Shown here: positions 49,301-61,790 of the stretch, one piece after another
Layout of the letters: the number at the start of each line of letters is the position of its first letter
How positions within the stretch are numbered: the first letter of the stretch is position 1
Source: Ceratodon purpureus
Lineage: Eukaryota; Streptophyta; Bryopsida; Pseudoditrichales; Ditrichaceae
NCBI GenBank assembly: GCA_014871385.1
Contig: CM026430.1
Location: 3,513,040 to 3,577,039 of the forward strand
DNA length: 64,000 nucleotides
Direction of reading: 5' to 3'
The notes under the pieces: model-generated
Databases searched by the model: none
What the model was told of the DNA's origin: nothing
What the model saw: the letters and a program-made list of their open reading frames with translations, nothing else
Made by a program: the position numbers and the translations under genes

Positions 49301-52054
49301 TATTCATGCCATAGGCGCCAATGATATGCAATGGTTGATATAATTGAGTAATATCAAAAAAATACAGTTATAAATTAAAAGGTTCAAAGATACGTAAGTA
49401 CTTAATTTAAGTATAATAATAAGATAAATAGATAGAAATTAATCTTTATAAATAAATAAAAAATAATGAAATAAAGTATCTTTGACTCTTAAAGACCCAT
49501 GATATTTTTTAGTGAAATATCATCATTGCTTTAATGCGGCATATGTATAAAGTATAAGCTTCAGAATTTGGATTTGAATGAACAAGTAATTGATATAACA
49601 ATGTGCTAAACGGAGTGCTTTGATGATGTTTAGATGTTGCAATTAAATTATTTTAATTCCGGAAAAAAAGAGTGATATAGTCATTTGTTAAAGAGACAAA
49701 AAGAATACAATTATTTGAGACTATTTTAAGGGAAGAAGATGCAAAATCCTTATACGGTAGGATGAATCGCCTACTATAACATGATATTCATGCTTTTATC
49801 AAACAAAGGGATTTCCAAGCTTGGGACTTCACCATTGACACGTTGGATCAAGAAGCAGGTTTTTAGAGGCGTTGGATGATATTCATAATCATGAAATATT
49901 GCACAACAATGTAAAGTTGGAACATGTCGTTATATTCTAAAGGGCACCCAAGTATATAGATTTGTAAAGAAGCTTTAACTCAATATCAAATGAAGACTTC
50001 AACGGTTGAACCAAATTTTATGCGAGTGCTCTTGGAAGATGAGAGTGAAGCTTGAAATGTGATATTTGACCTCAAACGTTTAAATGACCAAAAACTAGTT
50101 GATCTTGTTCTTTTAAGCTCCATAACTCTCATCTACATGACTGTTTTTACTCAAGCTTTTTAATGTTATAGATTTATAAGGGATTTCATTAACAAATTCT
50201 TTAAATATTTAAAAAAAAAAATTTGGTGTCATCTTAAGTCCCAAAATATCAATACCGTCTAGAGTATGCAAAATTTTCTAAGTAGATGCAGCTAAGACAC
50301 AATTTTGACTATTGAAATTATCATTTTTTGCATTTGAAGTTAACCAATGAAATGTAGCCTAACAAATTTAAGCAATCCATGTTATCTTTTAATGAAAACA
50401 TTCTATAACTAAGAAAAAAGTATGAATGCACATTGAAGTATATAACCTTTTTAATGTTTTATTTTAAGCTATATACTTCCAAATTTTTTTTATAAATTTA
50501 AGTTTTATTTTATAAATTTAAATTTACACATCACTTTGGTAGTTTTTTAAAAAAATTGGACAACATTAACAATTAATAAATTAATTTGATTATGTTTTTT
50601 TAGATCTAAAACTTAAACTTATAATTAATATAGTCAATGCAAAAAGTCTTTGATACATTATAAATTTTTAGAATACTCATGTGTTTATTTTTACTAAAAA
50701 TATATCTTGACATGCATTCGTATTTTTGGACATGCATTTGTTTTTTGTTTTATTTTATTTTATTTTATTTTTAAAATCATAGAGACTTTGTAAATTAAAT
50801 AAAACACAAATTTAAATTTTATTATTCAAACAGTCAAATGATACACATAATATGATTTTAATCTTCTAAAAGCCTTGATAAAGATTTTAGTGGAATCTTG
50901 GATACCTTTGCTGGAGTTAAGCAACATTAAAGTTTTGTCAAGAAGTTGAAGTAAGTGACGACTTACTTCAAATAAACCCTTTATGCAATTTCACAATGTG
51001 TTGCAATGCAAATTCAAAAAAAATAAAATGCTCTTTATAATATTTTGTTTTTAAAATAATATTTTTGTTGAAGAACTCTATAATAATGTACATGAAAATC
51101 TTTAACATATTGCAGTATGATGTACAAAAATGAAAGTTTAGAAGATTTTTATTTCACAATTTTGGTATTTCTTTATAAAATGAATGTTGTAATATCTTTA
51201 AACTATCTTCTTTAATATTTATGGATTGTATTCTAAACTATATTTCTTTAAACTATCCTTTCTATAGTTGTCATGTAAAATTTGAGCGTAAAAATAAAAT
51301 AAAATCTTGAATGCCATCATCATAGCCGTGAGCAGTAAGTATCAAGCAAAGAATTTCAATTCTTTAATGAAAATTGTTTAAGCGAAATGCATAAATGAAT
51401 ACTTATGACCATAAATTATTTTGGTTTTAGGCTTAATGGCACACTCTTACAAATTTCAAAAGTAATTGACTTTTTTAATTCTTGTGAAAGAGTTCATACA
51501 ATGGAAAAATAGAAAAAATTTGACAGTCATCTTTTTCTTTTTGGAATTTACAAAACTAAATAAGAAGCATGTATACATATATAAGTTTACAAATATATTT
51601 CTATTTGTATAGATACAAATGAGGTACATGAGACAAAATTCTAGAAAAAATTCTAGATGAGTAATTTTTTTAATTTTACAAATCACTCTATAGATTATAT
51701 TAGAGTTATTTCAGAATTATTTTATTCATGATGAACAACTTACAACAAGGATTTCACCGAAACCCAAGATGCAAGTACTGAAATACGTAGTCCAATCAAG
51801 CCCATCAAATGATTAGGTAATAAAGGATGTACTCCAATTAACGTGGATCAAATGTCATTGAAATATATCCTCCAATCATAATCCTAAACAAGATAAAGAA
51901 TAAACTCAATCATAACTTAAATACAACATTACTAAAAAGTAGAAATAGTTCACAAAAAAATCCATTACCGGGGTAAAAATCAGAGTCAGCCCTAAATAAA
52001 TACTTCATCTTGCTCCGGTCACCTTCCCAAGAAAATATTATGTTTCCCTCTCTA
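46339..52054. other. AT-rich spacer of the inverted duplication, right part
   Basis: About 46.34-47.25 kb still has moderately GC-rich, gene-like sequence without recognisable exons. From 47.8 to 51.9 kb the sequence is extremely AT-rich, with many homopolymer runs and a short ATTTT microsatellite near 50748-50773. No coding or RNA gene is supported. Confidence 0.5.
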
Positions 52055-52177
52055 GTGGGAGTCACAGTAGAGAAACCTCAGGGAATGTCCATTCTCCCGG
52101 AATGTTACTTCATCCAAGTAGAAGTAACATTCCGGGAGAATGGACATTCCCTGAGGTTTCTCTACTGTGACTCCCAC
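52055..52177. repeat. Perfect 57-bp stem hairpin
   Basis: Arms 52055-52111 and 52121-52177 are exact reverse complements over 57 bp around a 9-nt loop (atccaagta). The arms are of normal base composition, not AT-rich, so chance is excluded. It may be a young MITE, a fold-back element or a small-RNA precursor. It lies about 375 bp before the right arm of the SWI3A duplication. Confidence 0.95.
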
Positions 52178-52647
52178 TTCTATAAGAAGGAGGGGCAAGT
52201 CACGGTCGAGTCCGAAACGCCCAAAAGCAAAACCCCGTCTCAAATCCAAAGGGGCCCTTTCAGACAACTGTGTCTCGGGAGAACCGGGTATCGGTGTAAG
52301 TATTCGGATGAGTATTTAAGCCAGTATCTCGCGGGTATAAGAACGGTATCGAGGTAGTGTTACCTGAGTATCTACGTAGTATTACAGGGTTATGGGCGGT
52401 GCGGGGGGTGAGCAGTGCAGAGCAGTGGAGTCACAAGCATGCTTACTGTCAACTTCCAACTCCATGACTAAATTCCTTCACTCCGGAGTCCCGACTCCCT
52501 CCGACCAACTTCAAAGCCCACCTGATCTGCTCTCCGACCATATTCTCCCGCCGTTATCATACAATTCGGCTCCCGACAGAGGAAAGAGCTAAGAACAGAG
52601 CGCGATTGCAATGCGAAGGAGGCAATCGGGCGATGGCTCATGGCGCT

Positions 52648-52656
52648 CTAGGGTTT
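52648..52656 (+). promoter_or_regulatory. Telo-box-like motif upstream of SWI3A copy B
   Basis: CTAGGGTTT sits 289 bp before the start codon, the same position as in copy A. Confidence 0.4.
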
Positions 52657-52944
52657 AAACGCGGGGGTTGGACTGGGAGCGTATGCGGAGCTTCGTGAAT
52701 TGGACGCTCGGCGGGGGGGGGGGCGACGCAGTGGAGGAGGTCGGGAGGGCGGAGGGAGCGTGGACTGGCGGGGCGGATGGCGGGGCTGGCGATCGCGGGC
52801 GCGGGGGACAACCCTAGGGGAGGGGAATGGCGGACGGGGAGGGGCGGGGAGTGAGGGGGGACGGGGCGATGGTGTTTGAGCCATGAGGGGGCAATTTGGT
52901 GGTGCGCGGATGGGAGGGTGATTGGCGGAGGGGAGGACGGGGCG

Positions 52945-55900
52945 ATGGACCAGGAGGGCGGGGTGGCGGAGTCGTCGCGGGTGAGGAGGGAGAGGGAGGA
53001 CGAGAATGCTGGCGGGGGGACTCCGAGCAAGAAGCGCAGGCAGGGCGGGAGGAGTGAGGGTGCGGAGGGTGGTGTGAGTGGGAAGGTTGCGGCGAAGGCA
53101 GGGGAGGGCGGGAGTAATGGCGTGGGGGATGGGAGCGGTGAGAGGAGCGGGCAAGAAAGCGCAGGAGGTGGTGGCGATGGCGTGGATGCGTCGGGAGCAG
53201 GTGAGGGTGCGTCGCGGGGCGAAGCGGGTGCGGTGGAGGTGTACAGGATACCGAGCTATGCAGGTGCGTGGGTGGCAATGGGTTCATGGTGGAGAGTTGT
53301 GTCGATGATAGGCGTCTTGTGGTGTGTCTGAGGAGGAGCATAGTTTTCTTTTCTGGTGGTGGCAGATTTCTGGATATGATTGTTTCTTGATTTGTGCAGA
53401 TTTTTGACGTTGTATTTGTGGTAGTGGTGAATGAGTAGTTGATGAATTTTGTGCAATGGGGGAGTCAATGCTGGTTGGGGCAGCTGGCGTGATGGCGGCT
53501 TGAACCTGATTTGAGCTTCTGCGGTGAAGGAAAGCTATGGCGTTGAGGGATTGTCTTAGGCATGCTGTGGTGATGTGAATTATGGGATGGTGGAAGCTGT
53601 AGGGGGGAATGATGTGAGTGGTGTGGTGTTGTGAGCAGCGTGGTTTCAGTGGGACAAGGTCCACCCTTTGGAGAGACGGGCGATGAGCGAGTTCTTCGAC
53701 AAGCGATCGTCGGCGAAGACGCCTCGGATCTACAAGGAGTACAGGGACTTCATCATAAACAAGTACAGGGAGAACCCGAAGCAGGCTCTGACGTTCGCGG
53801 AGGTGCGGCGGATGGTGATCGGGGACGTGAACTCGCTGAGCCGGGTGTTCGACTTTTTGGAGCACTGGGGGCTGATCAACCAGCAGGTGGCAGGGGATCA
53901 AGGAGCGGCGGAGGGGGCGGGCCCTGTGGTGAGCGTGATGGACTCGTTTCCGAGCGGGATCAACGTGGTGAGGATGCCGGTGGCGAGCGGTGCGAGGATA
54001 CCAGGGATAGCGACATTCGAATCATCAGGTGTGTGGGAAGTATGTGCGGACGCTGGGCCAGTCGTCGAGCTTGGCTTAGCAATGTGGATGCAAACCGACC
54101 TCGTATACTAAAGTGGGATGAGGTTGTCCTTTTCCGATAGAGTTATTGGGGTCCTATAACTTTGTCGTGTTTTGCAGGGCGCTTGACTCCTGTTTCTCAT
54201 GGTAACAACCTGTCCACTCACAAGAATGTCTATTCACCCGGAAGTAAGAAACATGGATCTGTTTCGACGGTGGGTTCGAAGAAATCTGAGGATGAATCGC
54301 ATTGTTCTTTGTGTAAGAAGGATTGTGCGAAGCAACATTACTACAGGAAACAGGTCAGTTGCACGTTCTTTCAATTCTTGCCCAGGAAGTAGATGTGAAG
54401 CTCACCTCTATTCTTTGATAAACTAGACATACGACTTTGAAACATATAGCTCGAATCAATTTTCGTGAGTCTGTTATGAATACGTTGGTCACAGTAGTAT
54501 TGAATGAGATTGAGGCGCTGAACCTTGGGGTTTATGTGGTAACATGGGACTTTAAGACATCTCTAGGTCATTTTGAAAAGGGTTCGAGTCACCGCTCGTC
54601 GGATTTATAGATATGTGTTACTAATGTTGCATACCTTATCTGTGTTGCTTTTTTGATGCTTTGCCGTTGCTCTTACCGTTGGGTTGTGTCTCCAGCAACC
54701 TGGATCCAATTTTTGTTTGGATTGTGTCAAGAAAGGCAAGCTGCCGGCAGGCACTTCAGCAAGCGATCTTGTGCAAGTTTCAGAGAATGACCCCACAGTT
54801 ACAGTCAAAGAGTGGACAAGCAAGGAGACGTTGCTTCTCCTGGAGGCCATAAGTCGGTTCGGAGAGAACTGGAATCAGGTTGGCTGCTTTTCTACTTTGG
54901 GTGAACGATTGTGAACCATCGCAATGACGTATCAATGAGAGACGACACTTTTTAGCACAGGATCTCTAATCACAAAATCGTCTATAAATTCTGGATGATG
55001 TGTAATTTCAGTTGCCTTGATGTTCGGATTTGGTGTATGGATACAGTTTCGAATGCCGCTGATTGTGCCACTTGGTATCGTTTTGTGGTTTACTTCTCGG
55101 CACAGGTTGCTGCACATGTGCCTACGAGGTCGAAGCTTGAGTGCGTGAATCATTTCATCCAATTGCCATTTGGTGACAGCTACTGTGTTGAGCCCGAGGA
55201 GCCAACACCTCCAGTTGTTGGCGCTGGCGGGACGCCGACGAAGAACGCAGGGCAAGTTGGTGCGTCCACCGAGGAAGCTGTGTTGAGGAATCATACGGTT
55301 GCGAATGGAGCAGTTCCCTCCGTGAGTCCCACTGAAGCGACACCGGACGCAGGTGGTTCTGAGGATGCAGGCGGTGCACAGGAGTTGGTGTCTCCATTTA
55401 CCGACACAAGCCATCCACTTTTTGCCCAGGTAAGAATGCAGGGTGTGGAGTGTGGTGCGAGGTGTTGGAGTCGGCGAGGTGAAGTGGGATGTGTGATAGA
55501 GGTGGCTGAATAGTAACTATGGAATTGGTCGGCGAAGGTAGCTGTGAGAAAGGAGGTGCTGATCGGTGTGCAGATCTGTGGTGAATTCGTTTGGGAAGGA
55601 GAGGTGACAGTTGGCGTGTGATGAGTGAAGGTGGTAGGAATGAGGTTGTGGGTGTCCTTGAATACAGTATATAGGTGGAATCGAAGCCCTCTGGTGTGAC
55701 AGAGCTGATGGAGTGAGTGTGTGGATTCAGGTGGCATTGCTTGCAGGCATGGTGGGCCCACGGGTTGCAGCAGCTGCAGCACGGGCGGCTGTGGTGGCAA
55801 TCGCGGAGGACGAGCCAGGGGTTACAGAGCTGCCATTCATGCAGAGCTCGAAGACACACTCAGGTCAAAAGAGGCAGGCAGGTCAAGCGATGCAAAGTCG

Positions 55901-57231
55901 GGCTGAAAGGTATTAGAGTCTATGATGAGGATGAGATGTGACCGAGTGTGTTCGCAGCTGCTGCGAATTGTTTACTTTGATGGCCCTGGTGTACGCCTCT
56001 ATTTCCTGGTGTTACTGGATGGGACCTTGTTTAGTGTTTTATGTTCGTGAAGCTTACAGTATGTGCTGCGGATACAGTACCTTAGCACTCATTGTTAGCT
56101 GTGGGTGTTTTACTTGTTGGATGTAAATATTGCTCTTATCTGCAGCAATATTGATGAGGGAAGTTACTAGAAGAGCTAGACTGAATCTGAACATCCTATA
56201 TCTTCATGGCCTTTTGTAGACTCCTTTGGCCATATTAGCTGGCGGAATTGGTGTGGTGCACAGTTTTGTTTTTGAGAGGTTGAGTTCTTTTTTACATTGC
56301 TGGTCGTGTGTGTCCTTTGGGTTGTTTCTTTCTTCTGAGGTTGTATCCGCGATCACAATTTTTTCCGATTTACGTGAGAGTTACGCTTTCTCAGTCCCTG
56401 CTGCTAAATTGTTCACTACAGTAACGTGTCGGAAGTTGTGACAGGTTGACAGAGGAGTCAGATGATGCTTTGCAGTTCAATGGGGAGGGTTGCACACAAG
56501 GAGGTATCCTACAGTCTCTCCATCTGAACCCATGCAGACACAGCTTTTACCTCTGTTATGACAGGTTGATTAATCGTCTTATGTGGTTTGTTATTGATGC
56601 TGTAATTTTCTATTGGGGACTCTGTTTTATTTTGCAGAGCAACCCCGAACTCAGGATGCAAGTCTACCTTCAAACGATCCAGATGCATCAAAGCTGTCCG
56701 AAGAGGATGGGTTGCCTTCTGCCGCTCAAGCACGGATTAGTGTGGCGACAGCATTAGGCGTAGCAGCTGCGAATGCAAAGCTGCTGGCCGATCAGGAGGA
56801 GCAAGAAATCGAGCACCTTGTGGCTAGCGTAATTGATAACCAGGTAGGTTTACTTAGATTTCTTTCTGTGTGCGGTGTTATTTCAGCTACCTTTTGGCGC
56901 ATAAAAGCCTCTTGTGCTAATTGTGGGGAGTCTGGGGACAGTAAGAATTGCTCGTCATTCCGTTTCATCTTTCGTCAGACTTACTCTCTACTATGATTGG
57001 TTTTGAATTCGTGATTGTTGAAACGAGTGTTCTCAAATTGAGCATGGTCCTTTGCAGATGAAGAAGCTGTACAGTAAGTTAAAGCATTTTGAAGAGTTGG
57101 AGATGCTCTTGGAGAAGGAACGCCTGGAGGTGGAGCGAGCTCGACAGCAGGTCTATGCTGACCGGCTTCGCTATGCTGAGGCCCAAACAGCAATGGCAAA
57201 GCCTTTGTTTCGAAACCCGGCTCCTAGTTGA
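52945..57231 (+). CDS. SWI3A: SWI3A-like subunit of SWI/SNF chromatin remodeller, copy B (669 aa)
   Basis: There are nine exons (52945-53263, 53639-54028, 54178-54353, 54696-54878, 55106-55429, 55731-55909, 56445-56503, 56638-56843, 57058-57231). All are in frame with GT-AG borders. Domain order equals copy A: basic nuclear signal, SWIRM, ZZ finger (CSLCKKDC...CLDCVKKG), SANT (WTSKETLLLLEAISRFGENWNQ) and C-terminal coiled coil. Exon 1 lacks one codon and the exon 1 leader has a small deletion relative to A. Residue differences are concentrated in exons 3, 4 and 7-9; exon 5 has one change in 108 and exon 6 none in 60. Nothing is broken, so both copies could be active. Introns 2, 4 and 6 differ from copy A in length, while introns 1 and 5 are nearly identical. 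Confidence 0.92.
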
Positions 57232-59137
57232 GAACATGGTCTTTCAAATTGTGAATCTAATTTGCCCAGAATGATGAAGGGGCTTGATTCATGCTTTCAG
57301 CAAGCTTCGGCTGCTGCCAGCATGTTCTCTATTTTTCATTTAGATGAGGTGTAGCCAGCTTGCAATAGATGAAAGTGCAACTCTGCCCTCCATTTCTGAT
57401 TTGTAAGAACATTCAATTATCCATAATTTTGACCTCAATGCTGAGAAATGAAAGGAAATTTTTAGTGAAAATTTGCTTTTGTGAATGCCTTTCCTTTGTT
57501 GCAATGAGTTGTGATACATGTCCCGACTGGATGGTTTAGGTACCGAAAACTGCTGGTCTTTTAAATTGGTCATTTTGAACGTAGTATTCAGAAGAACCAG
57601 CAACAAACTTCCTAAACAAGTAATTTTGAATGGAACTACCTCAATTAACTTCCTTCTTTACTTAATTACTTATTGCAATATGTTATTGTGGTTTAATTAA
57701 TGCATTTTTTTTAACGATTTTGTCTTTTTTAAGGCAAAGGCATCCCCTGCTAATATTGAAAAACACAATGGAAAAATAAAATAACCAAATCTTCCTACAA
57801 GTTATGTATATTTAATTTACAAAATGTTCTGCATTCAAATAAAATTTATATATTTATAAGAGGGTCCATTCAAAAAAAATCTTGAATGTAAGATTAATTT
57901 TATTCTAATCAAAATACATTCAATGGTGTTACAAATTATACAATAAAAAAAGTTACAAGATTAATTAAAGTGTAAGGCTCTTGGATGTTCATTAAACAAC
58001 ATACAATTCATTTAAAATGCATTTAAGGGCTTTACCAATTGATTGAAGTATGTGACCCTCAAATGCTCATCGCTAAGATCCTCTAAAACACCAAACCAAA
58101 TAAACCTTAAACTCATGTCATTCTTAAAAGAAATCCATAGTTTTTCAAAAAATTATATTTCTAATTACAAATTCACAAAAAAAAGACATACACTTCATAT
58201 TTTAATACCAAAAAATCTCGATAGCACCATCTCCCCACCACAACATTTAATAACTCAAAAGCAATTCCCGTGCACCTCAATCCTACGACCGTGCAACTAG
58301 ACCAAACCGCGGTCATAGACCCAGCACCCAAAACCCAGGAAACCACAAGCAGAAGCTCTTCAGCAAACAACTGCGCACAACTCTCAAGCAGATGCAGCTT
58401 TGCATGATCGCCATCGCCTGATCACCAACTCACAAATCTGTCTTCACATCAAAGAATTGCAGTTAGGCAGGTGGGTTTCTCTTTTCCAGCTCAAAAACCC
58501 CTCATCTACCGACCCTGGGATGGGTTTTTTGGTCCAGGAACCCAGTCCTCTGAAATTTTATTTTTTCCCAGCCAGCTTCGTGAAGAATTCAGTGCCGTTT
58601 GGAGGATTTGCCTTCGGCTAGTGCTGATCGAGAGCTTCATCGGCTGATTTGAGTTTGTTCAGTGGTGAGAGAGACTGATTTCTGGTCGATTCTGGTGTTT
58701 GTGGCAGGGGATTTGGTAACTGGGGTGTTGTGATTGAACTGGATGCTGGTTTCGAGGTTTGTGACTCCGTTGGTTGACGCGGATATTTTTGCGTAGCAGA
58801 TAAGAGATGACATTAACTCCCTGAGAGATTTTTTGTCATGAATGGGGAATTTGTGAGTATGGTTGTGAGGGGGAGGAATTTTTTGTTTTGAGAGTTTCTG
58901 CATTTGAGGAATGGCTGCTGAGGGTGTTGAATTGCGGCAGGATTGTTGAACTGGGAATTAGAGCTCTAAACCCTAGACTTTGAACTTCGAAGTGGAATTT
59001 ATAGGCTTTTAAGTTCAGGGTTTTTGGGACTGTTCGTTAAACCCTAAACCCTAAGTAATTTTTGATGTTGGATTTTGTGAGACACTGCAGATGAGTGGTG
59101 AGGGGACTGATTATGGAAATGGTGTGCAGGACGAAGG
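57232..59137. other. Intergenic; 3' flank of SWI3A copy B and 5' leader of the J-like gene
   Basis: From 57.7 to 58.4 kb it is AT-rich without genes. From 58.4 kb the sequence is GC-richer and probably contains the promoter and 5' untranslated region of the J-like protein gene. Confidence 0.45.
59039..59054 (+). promoter_or_regulatory. Double telo-box before the J-like protein gene
   Basis: Two tandem AAACCCTAA copies lie 84-99 bp upstream of the start codon, with another AAACCCTAG at 58968-58976. This cluster is typical of plant growth- and mitochondria-related genes. Confidence 0.55.
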
Positions 59138-60663
59138 ATGTTTGCTTTACGTAACCGAGCTGCAGGTCTTGCTCTTCGGGCGCCTGAGGTATGGTGTTGG
59201 GGTTTTACGAGTAGATCGCACATTTCTTGCAGCTCATTTGTAATTGATGTAATTGTAGGGTTTTAATGTTGATATGGGGAATTAGAACAGTTATGTGACG
59301 TATGCCACTTGGGATAATTTATGATATGGATGTAATCTTACTGGAAACAGCTTTGCAATGGAGGAGCGAGAATGTCCACCCGGGCCCTAGGTCCCGACGA
59401 GTGGTGGGCTGTAGATGGAGAAATTTTGCGGATTAGGCCAGATTTTTCGAAAGGATACACACGTGTGAACATGAAGGAGCCGGATCCTAGACCGAAGCCT
59501 CTCAATTACCGAAAGCTCTTCGCTGATCGCATGACTCGTATGTCGCTGATTCGCATTCGTGATAATGTAAGTCCTTGTGTTTGAGAACATTTGAAACTTT
59601 TTATTTCTGTGCGATTGTAGTCAAACGTTCTTAGCGCTTCAGAAAGCATGGAGAAATAGTAGAGCCAGTGGATTTTACGTAGAGTTGTATACAGTTTGTC
59701 AATAAATGCCTCGTAATGTCCTGAAAGGAAGCTAAATTTTTTATATTTAACGTGGTTGTGGATTGTTCTATTTCCAGAGCCAAGAAGGATATTGGGATTC
59801 TTACATGGAACGCTTCAATCAGACGCGTGAGGAGTGGGAGAAACTCTACTGGGATGGAGCGCCAAGAGCACCCGACCAGGATCCTATTGCAATGAGACCT
59901 ATAGACCATTATCAAATTTTGGGACTCAGAAAGTATGTTGTTTTCTACTTGATCATCTTTTATTTGAGCAAAATTTGGGAAGGTGATGACTGGATCATGA
60001 AAATAGCAATGGGTGGTTTGTTTGGATATCTTTTAGCTCTTATGCCTTCATTTTCCCAGCGATATAGCGTTTGATGTGCGGTTGGTTACCATTCTTTATC
60101 ACTTTTCTATTCTACATCTCGTTTAAAGGCCACTGTTGTATGATTTCACACACGACTCTGGCCCCAAATAGTCCAGCTATCTGCTTCAAATTTAATCTGT
60201 TACTCTGGAACGTTTGCTGATAAATTTTGTGTCCGTGCAGGAGGCATCAACCTTATTCTCCCATTGAACTTAAGGTAGAACTTTGGCCTCAATCATACCC
60301 TGCCATGAAACATATCACTTTCGTAATTTTAGTAGTCCCTTGAATAATTTTATTGCTCATGTTAACCTCCCCGTGCATGTTCACCTCCACAGGCTGCGTT
60401 CCGCGATAAAGCTTTGTTGTTTCATCCTGAAAACAATAGGGAGAAGGATCCAAAGAAAAGAGGTATTGTTGTCCAAATTGATTTTGATTTCCAGTTATGT
60501 TTTTTATTGTGACTCTTCTCTCCTGCATTTTGAGATACCGTGCTGTTGTCGGTACCTTGTTTTGATATGTGGGCTCCTTTGACTGTCCTCAGCTGCCAAT
60601 ATGGCGAAGTTCCGACAAGTTTGGGAGTCATACAAGAATCTGCAGAACAGGCGTAGTTGGTGA
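59138..60663 (+). CDS. Mitochondrial J-like (DnaJ superfamily) protein (198 aa)
   Basis: Six exons (59138-59188, 59351-59566, 59778-59932, 60241-60274, 60393-60462, 60593-60663) join in frame. The N-terminus MFALRNRAAGLALRAPE has Arg and no acidic residue until Glu17, as in a mitochondrial presequence. A conserved Trp-rich region follows (GPDEWWAVDGE, EWEKLYWDGAP). The C-terminal 75 residues form a J-like domain: DHYQILGLRK (helix I), PIELKAAFRDKALLFHPE (helix II) and AKFRQVWESYKNL (helix III). The loop reads HPE rather than the HPD needed to stimulate Hsp70 ATPase, so it may be a J-like regulatory protein. The cellular role is not known. A double telo-box lies just upstream. Confidence 0.8.
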
Positions 60664-61399
60664 GAGCCAGTCTTTGTAAGATATCAATTGCAGCAGCGTT
60701 CGAGTACACAACAAGAGGATATATCCTGATGATCTGATATCTAATTCAAGAGCATGAAACAAGGCACTGTTGGGAAGCGGAAGCAACGACTGGCTGTAGC
60801 TTTTGTGGTACGATATTTTAGATTGGAATTTTAATTTCTTCATTAACACATAAGAGAAGAGGACATGCAGCAGTTGATACATGCTCACTCGAATGCTTGG
60901 TTTAGCTTCCATGCAGCGCATCTTGTATAATGATGGCATTCTTTTGCGAATCAACTTATTCTTGAGAGACTGAAACCTAGGTCTCTTCCTCTATTCTGAT
61001 TACAATCGCATTTGTTCGCTGTGGATTTCCTCCTCGATCATGGTTTGAGCATAACTAGAATCCAGGACACTTTAAACCAGGTATGAAAAGGGAGCAATAG
61101 GAGTCTTCAGTCGAAACCGTAATTTCACACCATTTTCAGAGTTTCACTCCATCACCCTTTGGAGGGCTATGCTTGGGAGACCTGCTTCTTGGAGAGACAC
61201 AAGACAAATCATATGCATAAAATCCACTTATTGCGGTTTAAACCCCTAGATTCCTATCAGATTGCATGTTAAACATTGGATGATTTTAAATTGTTTCCAA
61301 GTACAGTGCTATCGATGTACGGTACATGATTACGAAACATTAACTTAGGTGCCCGCTTCTTGCCTGCAAAAAGAAAAGAAAGGAACACTGTGCTATTAA

Positions 61400-61790
61400 G
61401 GTAGATGCACCTAAAATCACCACAGTATGATCCCACCCTCTAGAATCTCTAAAAGCAAATTGTAAGTCTTCATTTGGAGGACTAATTTGCTTATTGGTCA
61501 CCTTGCTAGTGGGTGAACTCTCACAATCATAGAAAACGGTTTTGGGTTTAATGGCAAGCAAAATTGAGGATCACTACTATTGCTCATAGGAAATTCTAAG
61601 TTAGAAATGGGTCACAGAGTACTTTACACTTAGAGATTTTATGTAAAATTAAGAATTACAAATTTCATGATACAAATTTTTGCATTCCTCATGAAATTCT
61701 ATTTTGAAGATTAGAATATTTTTTAAAGAATTTTTTGATTGTTAAAGAAAGGTCAGATTGCTTAAGTTGGTGGTTTTAGGTGCGTCTACC
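61400..61790. mobile_element. MITE-like element with 25-bp terminal inverted repeats
   Basis: The left end ggtagatgcacctaaaatca and the right end gttttaggtgcgtctacc are inverted repeats of about 25 bp with three or four differences. The 390-bp interior is AT-rich and non-coding. No clear target duplication is seen. A related partial motif (ggtggttttagg) occurs near 30573. Confidence 0.55.

Larger units (their letters stand above)
52550..57231 (+). repeat. Right arm of large inverted duplication
   Basis: This is the counterpart of 39245-44070. The outer limit is the end of SWI3A copy B and the inner limit lies about 395 bp before its start codon. The arms are separated by about 8.5 kb. Confidence 0.85.

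Noticed and set aside
47800..52000. Possible CRISPR-like or regular repeat array in AT-rich DNA
   Set aside because: Only homopolymer runs and scattered AT words are present, with no regular spacing; the genome is eukaryotic.
54580..54605. tRNA T-arm-like ggttcgagtcaccg
   Set aside because: No acceptor, D or anticodon stems pair with it upstream; it lies inside intron 3 of SWI3A copy B.
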